Shown: positions 18,297 through 29,414 of the stretch, in pieces
Numbering within the stretch: position 1 is the first letter of the stretch
Layout: every line of letters starts with the position of its first letter
NCBI RefSeq assembly: GCF_003634045.1
Contig: NZ_RBIM01000003.1
Span: forward strand, 474,640 to 538,639
Length of the DNA: 64,000 bases
Direction: 5' to 3'
DNA from: Maricaulis maris
GTDB taxonomy: Bacteria; Pseudomonadota; Alphaproteobacteria; Caulobacterales; Maricaulaceae
Notes under the pieces: model-generated
Database searches by the model: none
What the model was told of the DNA's origin: nothing
What the model saw: only the letters and a program-made list of their open reading frames with translations
Translations under genes and position numbers: made by a program

Positions 18297-18304
18297 GTCG
18301 ATTA

Positions 18305-19159
18305 TCAGCCCTGATAGACCACGTAGACGAAGGCGAACAGGAAGAGCCAGACCACGTCAACGAAGTGCCAGTACCAAGCGGCGGCTTCGAGACCGAAATG
18401 CTTCTTCGCGCTCATCTGGCCGGCCAGCAGGCGGAACAGGCAGACGGCGAGGAAGATGGTCCCGATCAGCACGTGCGCGCCGTGGAAGCCGGTCGCCATG
18501 AAGAAGGTCGAGCCATAGAGATTGCCGCCATCGGCCATCGAGAAGGCAAAGCCGGCTTCGGCATATTCGACGATCTGCAGGGCGGTGAAACAGGCCCCCA
18601 GGATCACCGTGACGATCAGGCCGTTGATGGCGCCCTTGCGGTCATCATGCTGCAGGGCGTGGTGGGCCCAGGTGACCGTGGTGCCCGAGAGCAGCAGGAT
18701 CAGCGTGTTCATCAGCGGGATGTGCCAGGGATTGAAGGTCTCGACCCCGGCCGGCGGCCAGGTGGCCAGCGCCGGATCAATGCGGACATCGTGGAAGATG
18801 GCGTATTCGAAGAAGGCCCAGAACCAGGCCACGAAGAACATGACTTCCGATGCGATGAACAGGATCATGCCATAGCGCATGCCGATATCGACAACGGCCG
18901 TATGGTCGCCGCGCTTGGACTCTTTGATCATGTCGCCCCACCAGCCGATCATCGTCCAGATGACGATGGCGAAGCCGAGTGCGAGGCCGCCCCAGGAACC
19001 TTCCGCATACATGAAGGCGACCGGATGTTCGGCGTGGACCAGGCCGGCCATGTTGCCGACGGCACCGATGGCCAGAAGGAAGGCGCCCACCGAGCCCACA
19101 AACGGCCACGGGCTCGGGTCAACCAGGTGGTAGTCGTGTTTGGCAGCATGCCCAGCCAT
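18305..19159 (-). CDS. ctaE: Cytochrome c oxidase subunit III
   Basis: The 284-residue polytopic subunit III of aa3 oxidase. It has the expected seven helices, an N-terminal [15 protein letters not shown], the conserved [16 protein letters not shown], the [16 protein letters not shown] segment, and a C-terminal [19 protein letters not shown]. It stabilises the catalytic core. It follows ctaG by 70 bases and is followed closely by DUF983 and surf1. Confidence 0.97.
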   Translation of the reverse strand: MAGHAAKHDYHLVDPSPWPFVGSVGAFLLAIGAVGNMAGLVHAEHPVAFMYAEGSWGGLALGFAIVIWTMIGWWGDMIKESKRGDHTAVVDIGMRYGMILFIASEVMFFVAWFWAFFEYAIFHDVRIDPALATWPPAGVETFNPWHIPLMNTLILLLSGTTVTWAHHALQHDDRKGAINGLIVTVILGACFTALQIVEYAEAGFAFSMADGGNLYGSTFFMATGFHGAHVLIGTIFLAVCLFRLLAGQMSAKKHFGLEAAAWYWHFVDVVWLFLFAFVYVVYQG

Positions 19160-19229
19160 CGCGAATCTCCTGCGATCTCAAATCAGCGAAGTGTGCCCCT
19201 GATACGCGGCACACCTGAAAGGTTCAATG

Positions 19230-19796
19230 CTAAGGCGCGGCGTCGGCGTTGGCCGAGGCCCCGTCTTGGGACTCAAAAAACGTATAGGACAAGGTGATCG
19301 AAGCGACATCATCCATGCGCTGTTCTTCATCAATCAGCGGATCGACGAAAAACAGGACCGGCATCTCGATGCTCTCGCCCGGCTGCAATGTCTGCTCGGT
19401 GAAGCAGAAACATTCCAGTTTCGAAAAATAGGCCGCCGCCTTGTAGGGCGCGACATTATAGGTCGCCACACCGGTCACCGGCTGGCTGGAATTATTCGTC
19501 GCCGTGTAATAGGCGAGCGCGGTTTCGCCGACCCGCACCGTGATCGAACGCTGCGCCGGCTCGAAGCTCCAGGGCAGGTTGCGATTGGTGTTGGCGTCGA
19601 AATAGACAGTGACTTCACGGTCCAGGATCTCGCCGGCCTCGCCGACCGCGACCTGGGTCGTGCCGCCATAACCCGTGACCTTGCAGAACAGGTCGTAAAG
19701 CGGCACCGCGGCATAGGCCGCACCGACCATCAGCGCTGCGGTCAGCGCTGCAAAGACGGCGACGCGCGCATTCTTGTTCAGCGGACGGCGGATCAT
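19230..19796 (-). CDS. ctaG: Cytochrome c oxidase copper-assembly protein CtaG/Cox11
   Basis: Delivers copper to the CuB site of subunit I. The 188-residue product has one N-terminal membrane anchor (RVAVFAALTAALMVGAAYAAVPLY), a periplasmic Ig-like domain, the copper motif ECFCFTEQTL with both Cys, and the VLFFVDP strand. Its start overlaps the stop of the preceding 66-residue gene by four bases. Length and motif match Cox11. Confidence 0.96.
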   Translation of the reverse strand: MIRRPLNKNARVAVFAALTAALMVGAAYAAVPLYDLFCKVTGYGGTTQVAVGEAGEILDREVTVYFDANTNRNLPWSFEPAQRSITVRVGETALAYYTATNNSSQPVTGVATYNVAPYKAAAYFSKLECFCFTEQTLQPGESIEMPVLFFVDPLIDEEQRMDDVASITLSYTFFESQDGASANADAAP

Positions 19797-19993
19797 GTTC
19801 CCGCTCCCGCCGCGATATTCTGGCTCAGGCGCACCACGGTGATCGCAAAGACAGCGACCATGAACGCAACCAGCGACCAGGCGATGACAACATTGCGTTT
19901 CTTGCGGGCGGCTTCCTGCTCCGGCGTCAGCTTGAGGCTCTCGCCGGTCGGCTGGCCTTCGCGGGCACTCGTCAGATGATTGTCTTGCGTCAT
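19793..19993 (-). CDS. Small single-pass membrane protein in cta operon
   Basis: A 66-residue protein with a charged N-terminus (residues 1-33, including LTPEQEAARKKRN) and one helix (VVIAWSLVAFMVAVFAITVV), ending in a short periplasmic tail. It overlaps both neighbours (ctaB and ctaG) by four bases, so it is clearly a real coupled gene. Small unnamed proteins often occupy this position between ctaB and ctaG in Alphaproteobacteria (CoxF-like). Function is unproven; an assembly or accessory subunit role is inferred. Confidence 0.85.
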   Translation of the reverse strand: MTQDNHLTSAREGQPTGESLKLTPEQEAARKKRNVVIAWSLVAFMVAVFAITVVRLSQNIAAGAGT

Positions 19994-20982
19994 GGGCTCA
20001 CTCCGGGAATGGCCACATATGCACCAAATGCATGCTCAACAATCAATGCGGCAAATAGCACCGTGAGGTAACCGATGGAGTAGGCGAACAGGTCGCGCGC
20101 CGCCTTGTCGCCGGCGCGGACAGCATAAAGCGCGCCTTCTTCCGCCGAGCCCGCCTCGCCGGCGCGCGAGCGGAAAATCCGCCAGGCCAGCAGCAGAAAG
20201 AGCGCGCCGCCGCCAACCGAGGTCGCGCCATAGACGGCGCCGCCCAGCCCGGTCAGCACCGGCGCGCCGGCAAAGATCACCAGCACAACGGAATAGAGCA
20301 GGATTTGCAGGCGGGTCGATTTGGCGCCCTTGGCGACCGGCATCATCGGCACATTGGCCGCGGCGTAATCGCCGGACTTGTAGAGCGCCAGCGCCCAGGA
20401 GTGCGGCGGCGTCCACAGGAAGATGATCATGAAGAGGATGACCGCATCGAGCGAAATCTCGCCCGTCACCGCGACCCAGCCGATCATCGGCGGGAAGGCG
20501 CCGGCCGCGCCGCCAATCACGATATTCTGCGGCGTCGAGCGCTTGAGGATCATCGTATAGATGACGGCATAGAAGAAGATCGAGAAGGCCAGCAGGCCGG
20601 CCGCGAGATAATTGCTCGCCAGCGCCATCAGCAGCACCGACAGGATCGAGGCCACGACGCCAAAACCATAGGCATTGGCCACCGAGACCACGCCGCGCGG
20701 GATCGGCCGCTTGCGGGTGCGCTGCATGGTCGCATCGATATCGGCGTCATAGGCCATGTTCAACGCGCCCGCCGCGCCGGCACCGACGGCCAGGCAGAGG
20801 ATGGACATGAAGGCCAAGAAGGGATCGGCATCGACCGGTGCCGCGATGAGGCCGGCAAAGGCAGTGAAGACGACCAGCGTCATCACCCGCGGTTTCATCA
20901 GGTCAAAATAGTCGCGGGGCGAGGCTGTCGAAACAGCCTCGCCCTCTGCGCGATGGTCGCTTGGGGTCACGATGGTGTCCAA
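19990..20982 (-). CDS. ctaB: Protoheme IX farnesyltransferase (heme O synthase)
   Basis: Converts heme b to heme o for the aa3 oxidase. The 330-residue UbiA-superfamily protein has the first Asp-rich motif NMAYDADIDATMQRTRKRP, the LMKPRVMTLVVFTAF start, about nine helices, and a second conserved loop (WTPPHSWALALYKSGDYAAANVPM). It follows ctaD by nine bases. No ctaA heme A synthase is in the window, so that step must be encoded elsewhere. Confidence 0.96.
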   Translation of the reverse strand: MDTIVTPSDHRAEGEAVSTASPRDYFDLMKPRVMTLVVFTAFAGLIAAPVDADPFLAFMSILCLAVGAGAAGALNMAYDADIDATMQRTRKRPIPRGVVSVANAYGFGVVASILSVLLMALASNYLAAGLLAFSIFFYAVIYTMILKRSTPQNIVIGGAAGAFPPMIGWVAVTGEISLDAVILFMIIFLWTPPHSWALALYKSGDYAAANVPMMPVAKGAKSTRLQILLYSVVLVIFAGAPVLTGLGGAVYGATSVGGGALFLLLAWRIFRSRAGEAGSAEEGALYAVRAGDKAARDLFAYSIGYLTVLFAALIVEHAFGAYVAIPGVSP

Positions 20983-20991
20983 GTGTCCGTC

Positions 20992-22629
<1,638 letters not shown>

Positions 22630-22640
22630 TCAGCCCATCC

Positions 22641-23492
22641 CTAGTCGAGTTGCGCCAGGCGCGTTTCCCGCGCGGCAGTGTATTGAGCAATGATCGCGTC
22701 AGCGGCCTCGGAATATTCGTCCTCGGCCTTGGCCGCGATCCAGGCGTCGAAAACGTCCTGGGGAACGACATGCACTTCGATCGGCATGAAAGCATGGCGC
22801 AGACCGCACAGCTCCGAGCACTGACCGTAGTAGACGCCTTCCTGCGTCGCCTGGAACCAGGCTTCGTTGATGCGGCCCGGAATGGCGTCCATCTTGGTGC
22901 CGAAAGACGGCATGGCCCAGTTGTGGATCACGTCCGAGGCGGTCACCTGCAGGCGGACCGTCGCATCGACCGGCACCACCAGCGGGTAGTCGACCGACAG
23001 GTTGCGCAGCTGACCCGGCTGGAGGTCCTCTTCCTCGACCATGTTCGAGAAGTATTCCGCGACTTCATGGTCGGGATACTCATAGGACCAGTTCCACTGA
23101 TTGCCGGTCGCCTTCAATGTGAAGTCGATTTCCGGCGGAATCTCGTCCTGCAGGTAGAGCAGCGGGAAGGACGGGATCGCGATCCCGATCAGGATCAGCA
23201 CCGGCACGGCCGTCCAGACGACTTCGAGCAGCGTGTTGTGGCTGTTCTTGGAAGGCGTCGGATTGGTCTTCCGGTTGTAGCGGATCATGACGTAGATCAG
23301 CAGGCCCATCACGAAAAGCGTGATCACGGTGATCAACACCAGCAGGATGTTATGGAAGGAGACGACCTCCTCCATGATTGGCGTCACGGCAGGCTGAAAG
23401 CCCAGCGCTCCGTCAGTCGGCTGGCCGGGCGTGGCGAACGCGCCGGCGGCGAAAGTCGTCCAAGTGAGCGCAAGTGCGGTCAGGAATCGCAT
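22641..23492 (-). CDS. ctaC: Cytochrome c oxidase subunit II
   Basis: The CuA subunit, accepting electrons from cytochrome c. The 283-residue product has a signal peptide (MRFLTALALTWTTFAAGAFA), two membrane helices (about 50-120), and a cupredoxin domain with the CuA motif YGQCSELCGLRHAFMPIEV. The start at 23492 has GGGGAAG upstream; the frame remains open to 23681 but the added stretch looks non-coding. It heads the cta operon, and its promoter must lie in the 248 bases before the divergent TPR gene. Confidence 0.96.
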   Translation of the reverse strand: MRFLTALALTWTTFAAGAFATPGQPTDGALGFQPAVTPIMEEVVSFHNILLVLITVITLFVMGLLIYVMIRYNRKTNPTPSKNSHNTLLEVVWTAVPVLILIGIAIPSFPLLYLQDEIPPEIDFTLKATGNQWNWSYEYPDHEVAEYFSNMVEEEDLQPGQLRNLSVDYPLVVPVDATVRLQVTASDVIHNWAMPSFGTKMDAIPGRINEAWFQATQEGVYYGQCSELCGLRHAFMPIEVHVVPQDVFDAWIAAKAEDEYSEAADAIIAQYTAARETRLAQLD

Positions 23493-23740
23493 GGCTTCCC
23501 CATACAAGTCAGGCATTAAGGCGGGAATCCCCCACCGATGGCGGCGGAATATAGAGACCGTCTCCTGCCCTGTCAGGCCATCAACGGCATTTTTTCTCGT
23601 GTCATTCACACTGGGCGCCGCCTTACAGGAGAAAACCCGTCTGTAAAAGGCCGCATGCCCAGCTCGCGAAGTTATGATCACCGGTTATTTCCTTCTGAGC
23701 TTATCATGGAGCGGTTCACAGCAACGGAAAGGAGCGACCG

Positions 23741-24295
23741 ATGCGTCTATTCGTCTCACTCGCCGCCCTGATGGTTTGTATGAGTACCGGCCCTGCCGAC
23801 GCCCAGCTTCTGGTGCTCGGGCGTTCACCGGCCGCCACCTGTTACGACCACGCCCTTCACCAGCGTGACGACACGGCGTCCCTTCGTGACTGCGACATGG
23901 CGATGCAGGACATCCGCGTCACGCGCCGTGATCGAGCTGCGACTTTGGTCAATCGCGGCATATTGAACATTCATCGCGGCCGCGCCACGGACGCCATTGC
24001 CGACTTCGACGCGGCACAACGCATGGACATCATCCCCACCGCAGTGCTCGCCGTGAACCGGTCGAGCGCGCTCATTCGCCTCGGCCGGTATCAGGAAGCG
24101 GTGGCTGAAGCGGATATTGCGATCCGGGGCCGCGGCGACAGCGAGGCCGATGCTTGGTTCAACCGGGGCGTCGCACTGGAAGCACTCGGAGAGCTGGCTG
24201 CAGCCTATGATTCCTATCGGCAGGCTCGCCATTTGCGGCCCGGTTGGCAGCAACCGGACGCCGAGCTTGCCCGGTTCCGCGTCAATTCACGCTGA
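23741..24295 (+). CDS. Exported TPR-repeat protein
   Basis: The 184-residue product has a signal peptide ending at about residue 21 (GPADA) and tetratricopeptide repeats over about 65-175: ATLVNRGILNIHRGRATDAI, then AVNRSSALIRLGRYQEAV, then AWFNRGVALEALGELAAAY. It is probably a periplasmic protein-interaction module of unknown partner. A clear AAAGGAG ribosome site precedes the ATG. It is divergent from ctaC and 112 bases before tldD. Confidence 0.88.
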   Translation: MRLFVSLAALMVCMSTGPADAQLLVLGRSPAATCYDHALHQRDDTASLRDCDMAMQDIRVTRRDRAATLVNRGILNIHRGRATDAIADFDAAQRMDIIPTAVLAVNRSSALIRLGRYQEAVAEADIAIRGRGDSEADAWFNRGVALEALGELAAAYDSYRQARHLRPGWQQPDAELARFRVNSR

Positions 24296-24407
24296 CCGGG
24301 AGCGGAAACCGGCCGCGATGACTGCCCGGACTGCAGGGCGGTGTGTTCACCCCCGGGGCTGCCTCGACTATGTATGATGTCGAGAAACCCCCGGGAGTGC
24401 GCGCATC

Positions 24408-25823
24408 ATGTCCGATGATCCGATCAGCCAGTTCGATTTTGATGCCGACAGTGTGCAGCCGATTCTGCATGACGCCCTGCGCGGCGCCGATGACGGGGAA
24501 CTCTTCCTCGAGACCGAGGTCGCCGAATCACTCGTCTTCGACGATGGCCGCCTGAAAGCCGCCAATCTCGATTCGTCGCGCGGCTTCGGCCTGCGCTGCG
24601 TGGCTGGCGAGGCCTTTGGCTATGCCCACTCCTCCGACCCCAGCCTGGACGCGGTCAAACGCGCTGCCGAAGCGGCCGCTGCGGTCAAGCGCGGCCATGC
24701 CGGCGTGCTGGCACCACCACCCGCCGGCACCAATCGCAAACTCTATGACGCGATCGACCCGGTCGCCCGCCCCGGTTTCGAGACCAAGGCCGCCTTGCTG
24801 CAGGAAATCGACGCCTATTGCCGGACCAAGGACGCCAGCGTGGTCCAGGTCTCGGCCTCGATCGCCGGCGCCAAACGCTCGGTGTCGATCCTGCGCGCCG
24901 ATGGTGATCTGAAAACCGACATCCGCCCCCTGGTCCGCCTCAACGTCTCGGTGACGGTCGAGCGCAAGGGTCGCCGCGAAACCGGCTCGGCCGGCGCTGG
25001 CGGGCGCGCCGAATTTGATCGCTGGATCACGCCGGATGCCTGGAAACCCCTGGCCGACGAGGCGCTGCGCATTGCCCGGGTCAATCTGGACGCAGTGGAC
25101 GCACCCGCCGGCGTATTTGATGTCGTGCTTGGCTCCGGCTGGCCGGCAGTATTGCTGCACGAAGCTGTCGGCCACGGGCTGGAAGGCGATTTCAACCGCA
25201 AGGGTTCATCCGCCTTTGCCGGCCGCATGGGCCAGCAGGTCGCCGCCAAGGGTGTCACCGTGATCGATGACGGCACCATGCCGGAACGGCGCGGTTCGCT
25301 GACCATTGACGATGAAGGCACGCCGACCGAACGCTCGGTCCTGATCGAGGACGGCATCCTGACCGGCTATATGCAGGACCGCATGAATGCCCGCCTGATG
25401 GGTCAGACGCCGACCGGCAATGGTCGTCGCCAGTCCTATGCCCACCCGCCGCTGCCGCGCATGACCAACACCTACATGCTGGCCGGTCAGCACAAGCGCG
25501 AGGAAATGGTCGAAAGTCTGAAGGACGGCATCTATGCCGTAAATTTCGGCGGCGGCCAGGTCGACATCACCTCCGGCAAATTCGTCTTCCAGTGCACCGA
25601 GGCCTATCGCGTCCAGGACGGCAAGATCGTGGCACCGGTCAAGGGCGCGACGCTGATCGGCGACGGTCCGACCGCCCTCACCCAGATCACCATGATCGGC
25701 GATGATTTCGAAATGGATCCGGGCGTCGGCGTCTGCGGCAAGGCCGGCCAGGGCGTGCCGGTCGGCGTTGGCCAGCCAAGCCTGAAAATTTCCGGCCTGA
25801 CGGTCGGTGGTTCAGGCGGCTGA
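24408..25823 (+). CDS. tldD: TldD metalloprotease
   Basis: The 471-residue product is TldD/PmbA family. The zinc motif HEAVGHGLEGD (about residue 250) is HExxxH. The conserved GRMGQQVA, VIDDGTMP and DDEGTPTER segments are present, as are the C-terminal KGATLIGDGP and CGKAGQGVPVGVGQP. With TldE it forms an unfolding-dependent protease involved in peptide maturation and antitoxin turnover. No pmbA/tldE partner is in the window. The start ATG at 24408 follows GGGAG. Confidence 0.97.
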   Translation: MSDDPISQFDFDADSVQPILHDALRGADDGELFLETEVAESLVFDDGRLKAANLDSSRGFGLRCVAGEAFGYAHSSDPSLDAVKRAAEAAAAVKRGHAGVLAPPPAGTNRKLYDAIDPVARPGFETKAALLQEIDAYCRTKDASVVQVSASIAGAKRSVSILRADGDLKTDIRPLVRLNVSVTVERKGRRETGSAGAGGRAEFDRWITPDAWKPLADEALRIARVNLDAVDAPAGVFDVVLGSGWPAVLLHEAVGHGLEGDFNRKGSSAFAGRMGQQVAAKGVTVIDDGTMPERRGSLTIDDEGTPTERSVLIEDGILTGYMQDRMNARLMGQTPTGNGRRQSYAHPPLPRMTNTYMLAGQHKREEMVESLKDGIYAVNFGGGQVDITSGKFVFQCTEAYRVQDGKIVAPVKGATLIGDGPTALTQITMIGDDFEMDPGVGVCGKAGQGVPVGVGQPSLKISGLTVGGSGG

Positions 25824-26062
25824 AAGGGCTGATTTCGGACCTGACCAAAATTTCATATCCGATTTATTACAAGACCAGCGCGGACCCGGCGCGATAATAA
25901 ACCGAACCTGTTCAATGACTTGTCGAGAGGCGCATCCCGACTGAGCAGGCGCGGCATAACGGGTCTGTGACGAACCTTACGGAAGCTTACCTAGCGCCAC
26001 CGGCGCGTCACCCCTAGAGCACGGCATCGGGGAGTTGGGCAGGTACAAAGCGTAGGGACATT
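25824..26062 (+). promoter_or_regulatory. Leader/promoter region of the TonB-dependent receptor
   Basis: 239 bases without a gene. It is visibly richer in A/T runs near 25850-25905 than the flanking coding DNA, which suits a promoter. I could not identify a convincing sigma-70 box pair, Fur box or riboswitch fold. A TAGGGA ribosome site lies before the ATG at 26063. Confidence 0.4.
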
Positions 26063-28177
26063 ATGCGAGGGATTTTATTGAACGGGGCCGCCGGTATTTT
26101 TATCGGTGCGTTCTTGAGCACGCCTGTATTGGCCATACAGGACGCGCCGGCCACCGGCAGCGCAACACAAGTGCAGACCGAGGCTGGCGTCGCCGCCTAT
26201 CAGCCGGGATTTTTCACGGATTACGCGCCGGTCACGGCGCTGGACATGGTGTCGCGGGTTCCGGGCTTCGGCCTGTCGAACGGCGATACCAGCCGCCGCG
26301 GGCTGGGCGATGCCTTCGGCAATCTTCTGATCAACGGACGACGTCCGTCCAACAAGTCGCTGTCTCTGGAGACGGTGCTGCAGCGTATTCCGGTCGATGA
26401 TGTCGAACGCATCGAGCTGATCCAGGAAGCCCTGCCGCAGTATGACATGCGCGGCCATTCGCGGCTGGTGAATGTGGTGTTGCGCGAGGGCGCCGGTCGA
26501 TCCGGGTCCTGGGATGCGCGCGTGCAGATCTCCGACAGCGGACGGCTGGGCCCGCGCATCATCGCCTCCTACACGACACCGGTCGGCCCGACCGAAATGA
26601 CCTTCGGTCTCGATACCGGCATGAGCGGCAATCGCCTGCGTCGCCGGGAATCCCGGCACGATGCCAGCGGCGTCGAATTTGCCCGTGGATCCGACAATGA
26701 TCAGCGCCAGTATGAAGAGTTCGCGCCGAGTTGGTCCATGAATTGGGACATCAACGACAACTCGCGCCTGCGCATGGATGCCCGCGCCAATCTATGGACC
26801 TGGCACCGGGTGCGCTTTGCCGAGTATTACAGCGTCTCCGGCGCGACGCTCACCCCGCACCGGCTCGAGCACAACGAGACCGAAAATCATGGCAGCCTGT
26901 ATTCGGGAACCCTCTCCTACCAGCGTGACCTGAACGAAGAGATTTCCCTGGAAACCATGCTTCTGGCCACCCGGGAACGCTGGGAAGACGGGCCGGAAGC
27001 CTACGAGAATTACGACCCGGTATCCGGCTTCACCGATTCGATCATCGTCAGTGCCGGCGCGGAAATGGAAGAAACCGCCCTTCGCCAGACCCTGTCCTGG
27101 GACCCCAATGACCGCCACTCCCTGGAATTCGGCGGCGAGCACGCCAGCAATTCCCGCGAAACCCATCTCGCGCTATCCGAGAATGATGGCACGACCATCA
27201 CGCCGATCGACCTGCCGGTCGCCGAGACCCGGGTCGAGGAAAGCCGCAGTGAAATCTTCGCCAACCATGTCTGGCAGATCAATGACCGCTTCAGCCTCGA
27301 GAGCGGGTTGCGCTATGAATTTTCGGAAATCGCCCAGACCGGCGACGCCCAGCAGACCCGTTCCTTCACCTATCCCAAGCCGAGCGTGACGCTGAACTAC
27401 CGCTCCGACGACCGTAACCGCTTTCGTTTCACCGGCCGCCGCGATGTCGACCAGCTGGATTTCGGCAAGTTCGCCTCCTCGGTCGATGTCACCGACAACA
27501 ACTCCACCCTCGGCAATCCGGACTATGTGCCGCAACGCACATGGACGCTGGAAGGCGAGTGGGAGCGACGCTTCGGCGATGCCGGCTCCTTCTCGCTGCA
27601 GATCGGCTATGACTGGGTCGAGGATCTCGACGGCTGGGTCTCCATCGTCACCCCGACCGGCGTTTTCGACGCGCCGGGCAATATCGGCGACGGCACCAAT
27701 CTGCGCGTGACCGGCAATCTGACCACCCCGCTCGACACGCTGGGTATCAATAACGCGGTACTGGATGTCTTCCTCGAATGGTACGACACCAATGTCGAGG
27801 ACCCGCTGACGGGCGAGAACCGTCAATGGTCCGGCACGCGGGAGTGGGAGTTGCGGCTCGACTATCGCCAGACCTTCCCACAAAGCCAGATGGCCTGGGG
27901 CTGGGACTATTTCTGGCTCTCCGACGGGGAAGTGCACCGGTCGCGGGAATTCCAGCACCACGACAATACCGATGGTGACCTGGACATTTATGTCGAGACC
28001 ACCCGCTTCTTCGGCGTCACGCTCCGCGCCCAGGTCGATGCGGTATTCAATACCGGCGATGACCGCCAGCGCATCTTCTATGACGGATCGCGTGCCAGCG
28101 GCATCATCGACGGGATCGACTATCGCAATACCTCGATGGGTCGAACTTTCCAGATCAGTGCCCGCAGCACGTTCTGA
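26063..28177 (+). CDS. TonB-dependent outer-membrane receptor
   Basis: The 704-residue product has a signal peptide (residues 1-27), then a plug domain at about 50-160 (DMVSRVPGFGLSNGDTSRRGLGDAFGN, LINGRRPSNKS, IPVDDVERIELIQEA) and a 22-strand-type barrel rich in alternating aromatic and charged residues. The last residue is Phe (ARSTF), as expected for a BAM substrate. No clear TonB box is seen between the signal and the plug. The substrate is unknown; there is no adjacent siderophore, sugar or cobalamin gene. A hairpin terminator follows directly. Confidence 0.93.
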   Translation: MRGILLNGAAGIFIGAFLSTPVLAIQDAPATGSATQVQTEAGVAAYQPGFFTDYAPVTALDMVSRVPGFGLSNGDTSRRGLGDAFGNLLINGRRPSNKSLSLETVLQRIPVDDVERIELIQEALPQYDMRGHSRLVNVVLREGAGRSGSWDARVQISDSGRLGPRIIASYTTPVGPTEMTFGLDTGMSGNRLRRRESRHDASGVEFARGSDNDQRQYEEFAPSWSMNWDINDNSRLRMDARANLWTWHRVRFAEYYSVSGATLTPHRLEHNETENHGSLYSGTLSYQRDLNEEISLETMLLATRERWEDGPEAYENYDPVSGFTDSIIVSAGAEMEETALRQTLSWDPNDRHSLEFGGEHASNSRETHLALSENDGTTITPIDLPVAETRVEESRSEIFANHVWQINDRFSLESGLRYEFSEIAQTGDAQQTRSFTYPKPSVTLNYRSDDRNRFRFTGRRDVDQLDFGKFASSVDVTDNNSTLGNPDYVPQRTWTLEGEWERRFGDAGSFSLQIGYDWVEDLDGWVSIVTPTGVFDAPGNIGDGTNLRVTGNLTTPLDTLGINNAVLDVFLEWYDTNVEDPLTGENRQWSGTREWELRLDYRQTFPQSQMAWGWDYFWLSDGEVHRSREFQHHDNTDGDLDIYVETTRFFGVTLRAQVDAVFNTGDDRQRIFYDGSRASGIIDGIDYRNTSMGRTFQISARSTF

Positions 28178-28183
28178 CGATCA

Positions 28184-28210
28184 GGCGCCGACAGCTTTGC
28201 TGTCGGCGCC
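28184..28210 (+). terminator. Terminator-like hairpin after the receptor gene
   Basis: Perfect 12-bp stem (GGCGCCGACAGC / GCTGTCGGCGCC) around a TTT loop, seven bases after the receptor stop. A T run is lacking, so it may be a weak terminator or an mRNA 3' stabiliser. Confidence 0.65.
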
Positions 28211-28367
28211 GATCACATTGAGGAGAGCGGACCCGGGAATGATGGCGAAGCCGCGGAGCCACCGCTAACGTGTTGAAAGGCCCGGCTCGAACCATCCGCG
28301 TTCGCGCTGTCATCCTGCGCCGGTTGGGGGCTGCCTGCGCATTGCGGCCGAACACACAGGGGTAGGC

Positions 28368-29333
28368 ATGACGACCAAAACCGACACAATCGCCAACACG
28401 ACCCGCGCATCCGTCCGCGCGCTCTGCCTCGCCGGCAGCATGCTGGCCCTGACGGCCACCATGACCGGCCCCGGCAACGCCCAGTCGCGGATCGAATTGC
28501 AACGCGCACCCAGCGGCCATCTTCTGCTCCCGGTGACACTGGAAGGCGGTGATCCGCTCACCTTCATCCTCGATACCGGCGCCAGCAATACGGCGATTGC
28601 CCAGCCTGTGGCCGAAGCCATCGGCTTTGTCTCGCAGTGGGAAAGTTATGATCTCGTCCAGTCGCTCAATGCCCGTTTCGACGCCGAGCGGCACGACATC
28701 GCACAGCTTGGCATTCCCGGCGCGCCGCCGGTCGGACTGAACAGCGTCGTGATCCCGGTTCCGGCCGACCATCCCCTGCCCGTCGCCGGCCTGCTCGGTG
28801 CCGACGCGATCCTGTCCGACCGCTACGAGATCGATGTCGACGACCTCGCCCTCATTCTCGACAGCGCCGCCGCGGAGCATCCGGACGGACAGGTCGAACG
28901 GCGCGGCCTGTTGATCGGCGAGGCGCGCCTGCGCCGCCGTTCCGCACCGGTCCATGTCATCATTGATACCGGCAGCTCCCATACGCTGATCAACCGGCAG
29001 CTGCGCCGCCATCTTTATGACCCCGGCATCCAGTTCAATTTCGACATCCATGTCAGCGGTATCGAGGATGCCGAAGGCGAGGAGGCACGACCGGTCATGC
29101 TGCGCCAACTCCAGATCGGCGGCCTGTGCGTGGAACGCTCCGCGGCGCTGCAATCCGACCTCGATGTCTTCGACGCGCTGGGCTGGGCCGACGAACCGGC
29201 CATGGTGATCGGCATGGACACGCTGCGCCACGCCCGCATCCGCATCGACCGGACCACCGGCACCTTCGAGATCTCCGGCACGACCGAGGACACGCAATGT
29301 CATGGCCGTCGGGTCCAGACGCCCGGACTCTAG
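28368..29333 (+). CDS. Exported retropepsin-like aspartic protease
   Basis: The 321-residue product has an extended N-terminus with a hydrophobic signal (ALCLAGSMLALTATM, cleavage near residue 41). Two aspartyl-protease halves follow: LTFILDTGASNTAIA (Asp about 67) and HVIIDTGSSHTLIN (Asp about 200). Each has the D-T-G core, so one chain can form a pepsin-like active site. It probably acts in the periplasm; the substrate is unknown. It lies alone between the TonB receptor and the POT transporter. A second protein with this fold is at 48.2 kb. Confidence 0.85.
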   Translation: MTTKTDTIANTTRASVRALCLAGSMLALTATMTGPGNAQSRIELQRAPSGHLLLPVTLEGGDPLTFILDTGASNTAIAQPVAEAIGFVSQWESYDLVQSLNARFDAERHDIAQLGIPGAPPVGLNSVVIPVPADHPLPVAGLLGADAILSDRYEIDVDDLALILDSAAAEHPDGQVERRGLLIGEARLRRRSAPVHVIIDTGSSHTLINRQLRRHLYDPGIQFNFDIHVSGIEDAEGEEARPVMLRQLQIGGLCVERSAALQSDLDVFDALGWADEPAMVIGMDTLRHARIRIDRTTGTFEISGTTEDTQCHGRRVQTPGL

Positions 29334-29357
29334 AGCCAGCCCCTGCAACGCAAAGAA

Positions 29358-29389
29358 AAAGGCCGCGGAACACAGGTTCCGCGGCCTTT
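29358..29389. terminator. Bidirectional intrinsic terminator
   Basis: Perfect 14-bp stem (AAAGGCCGCGGAAC / GTTCCGCGGCCTTT) with a four-base loop. It is flanked by A-rich sequence on the left and T-rich on the right, so it works in both directions for the two convergent genes. Confidence 0.9.
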
Positions 29390-29414
29390 CTCATTCTTTG
29401 GGCGTCCGGATCGA

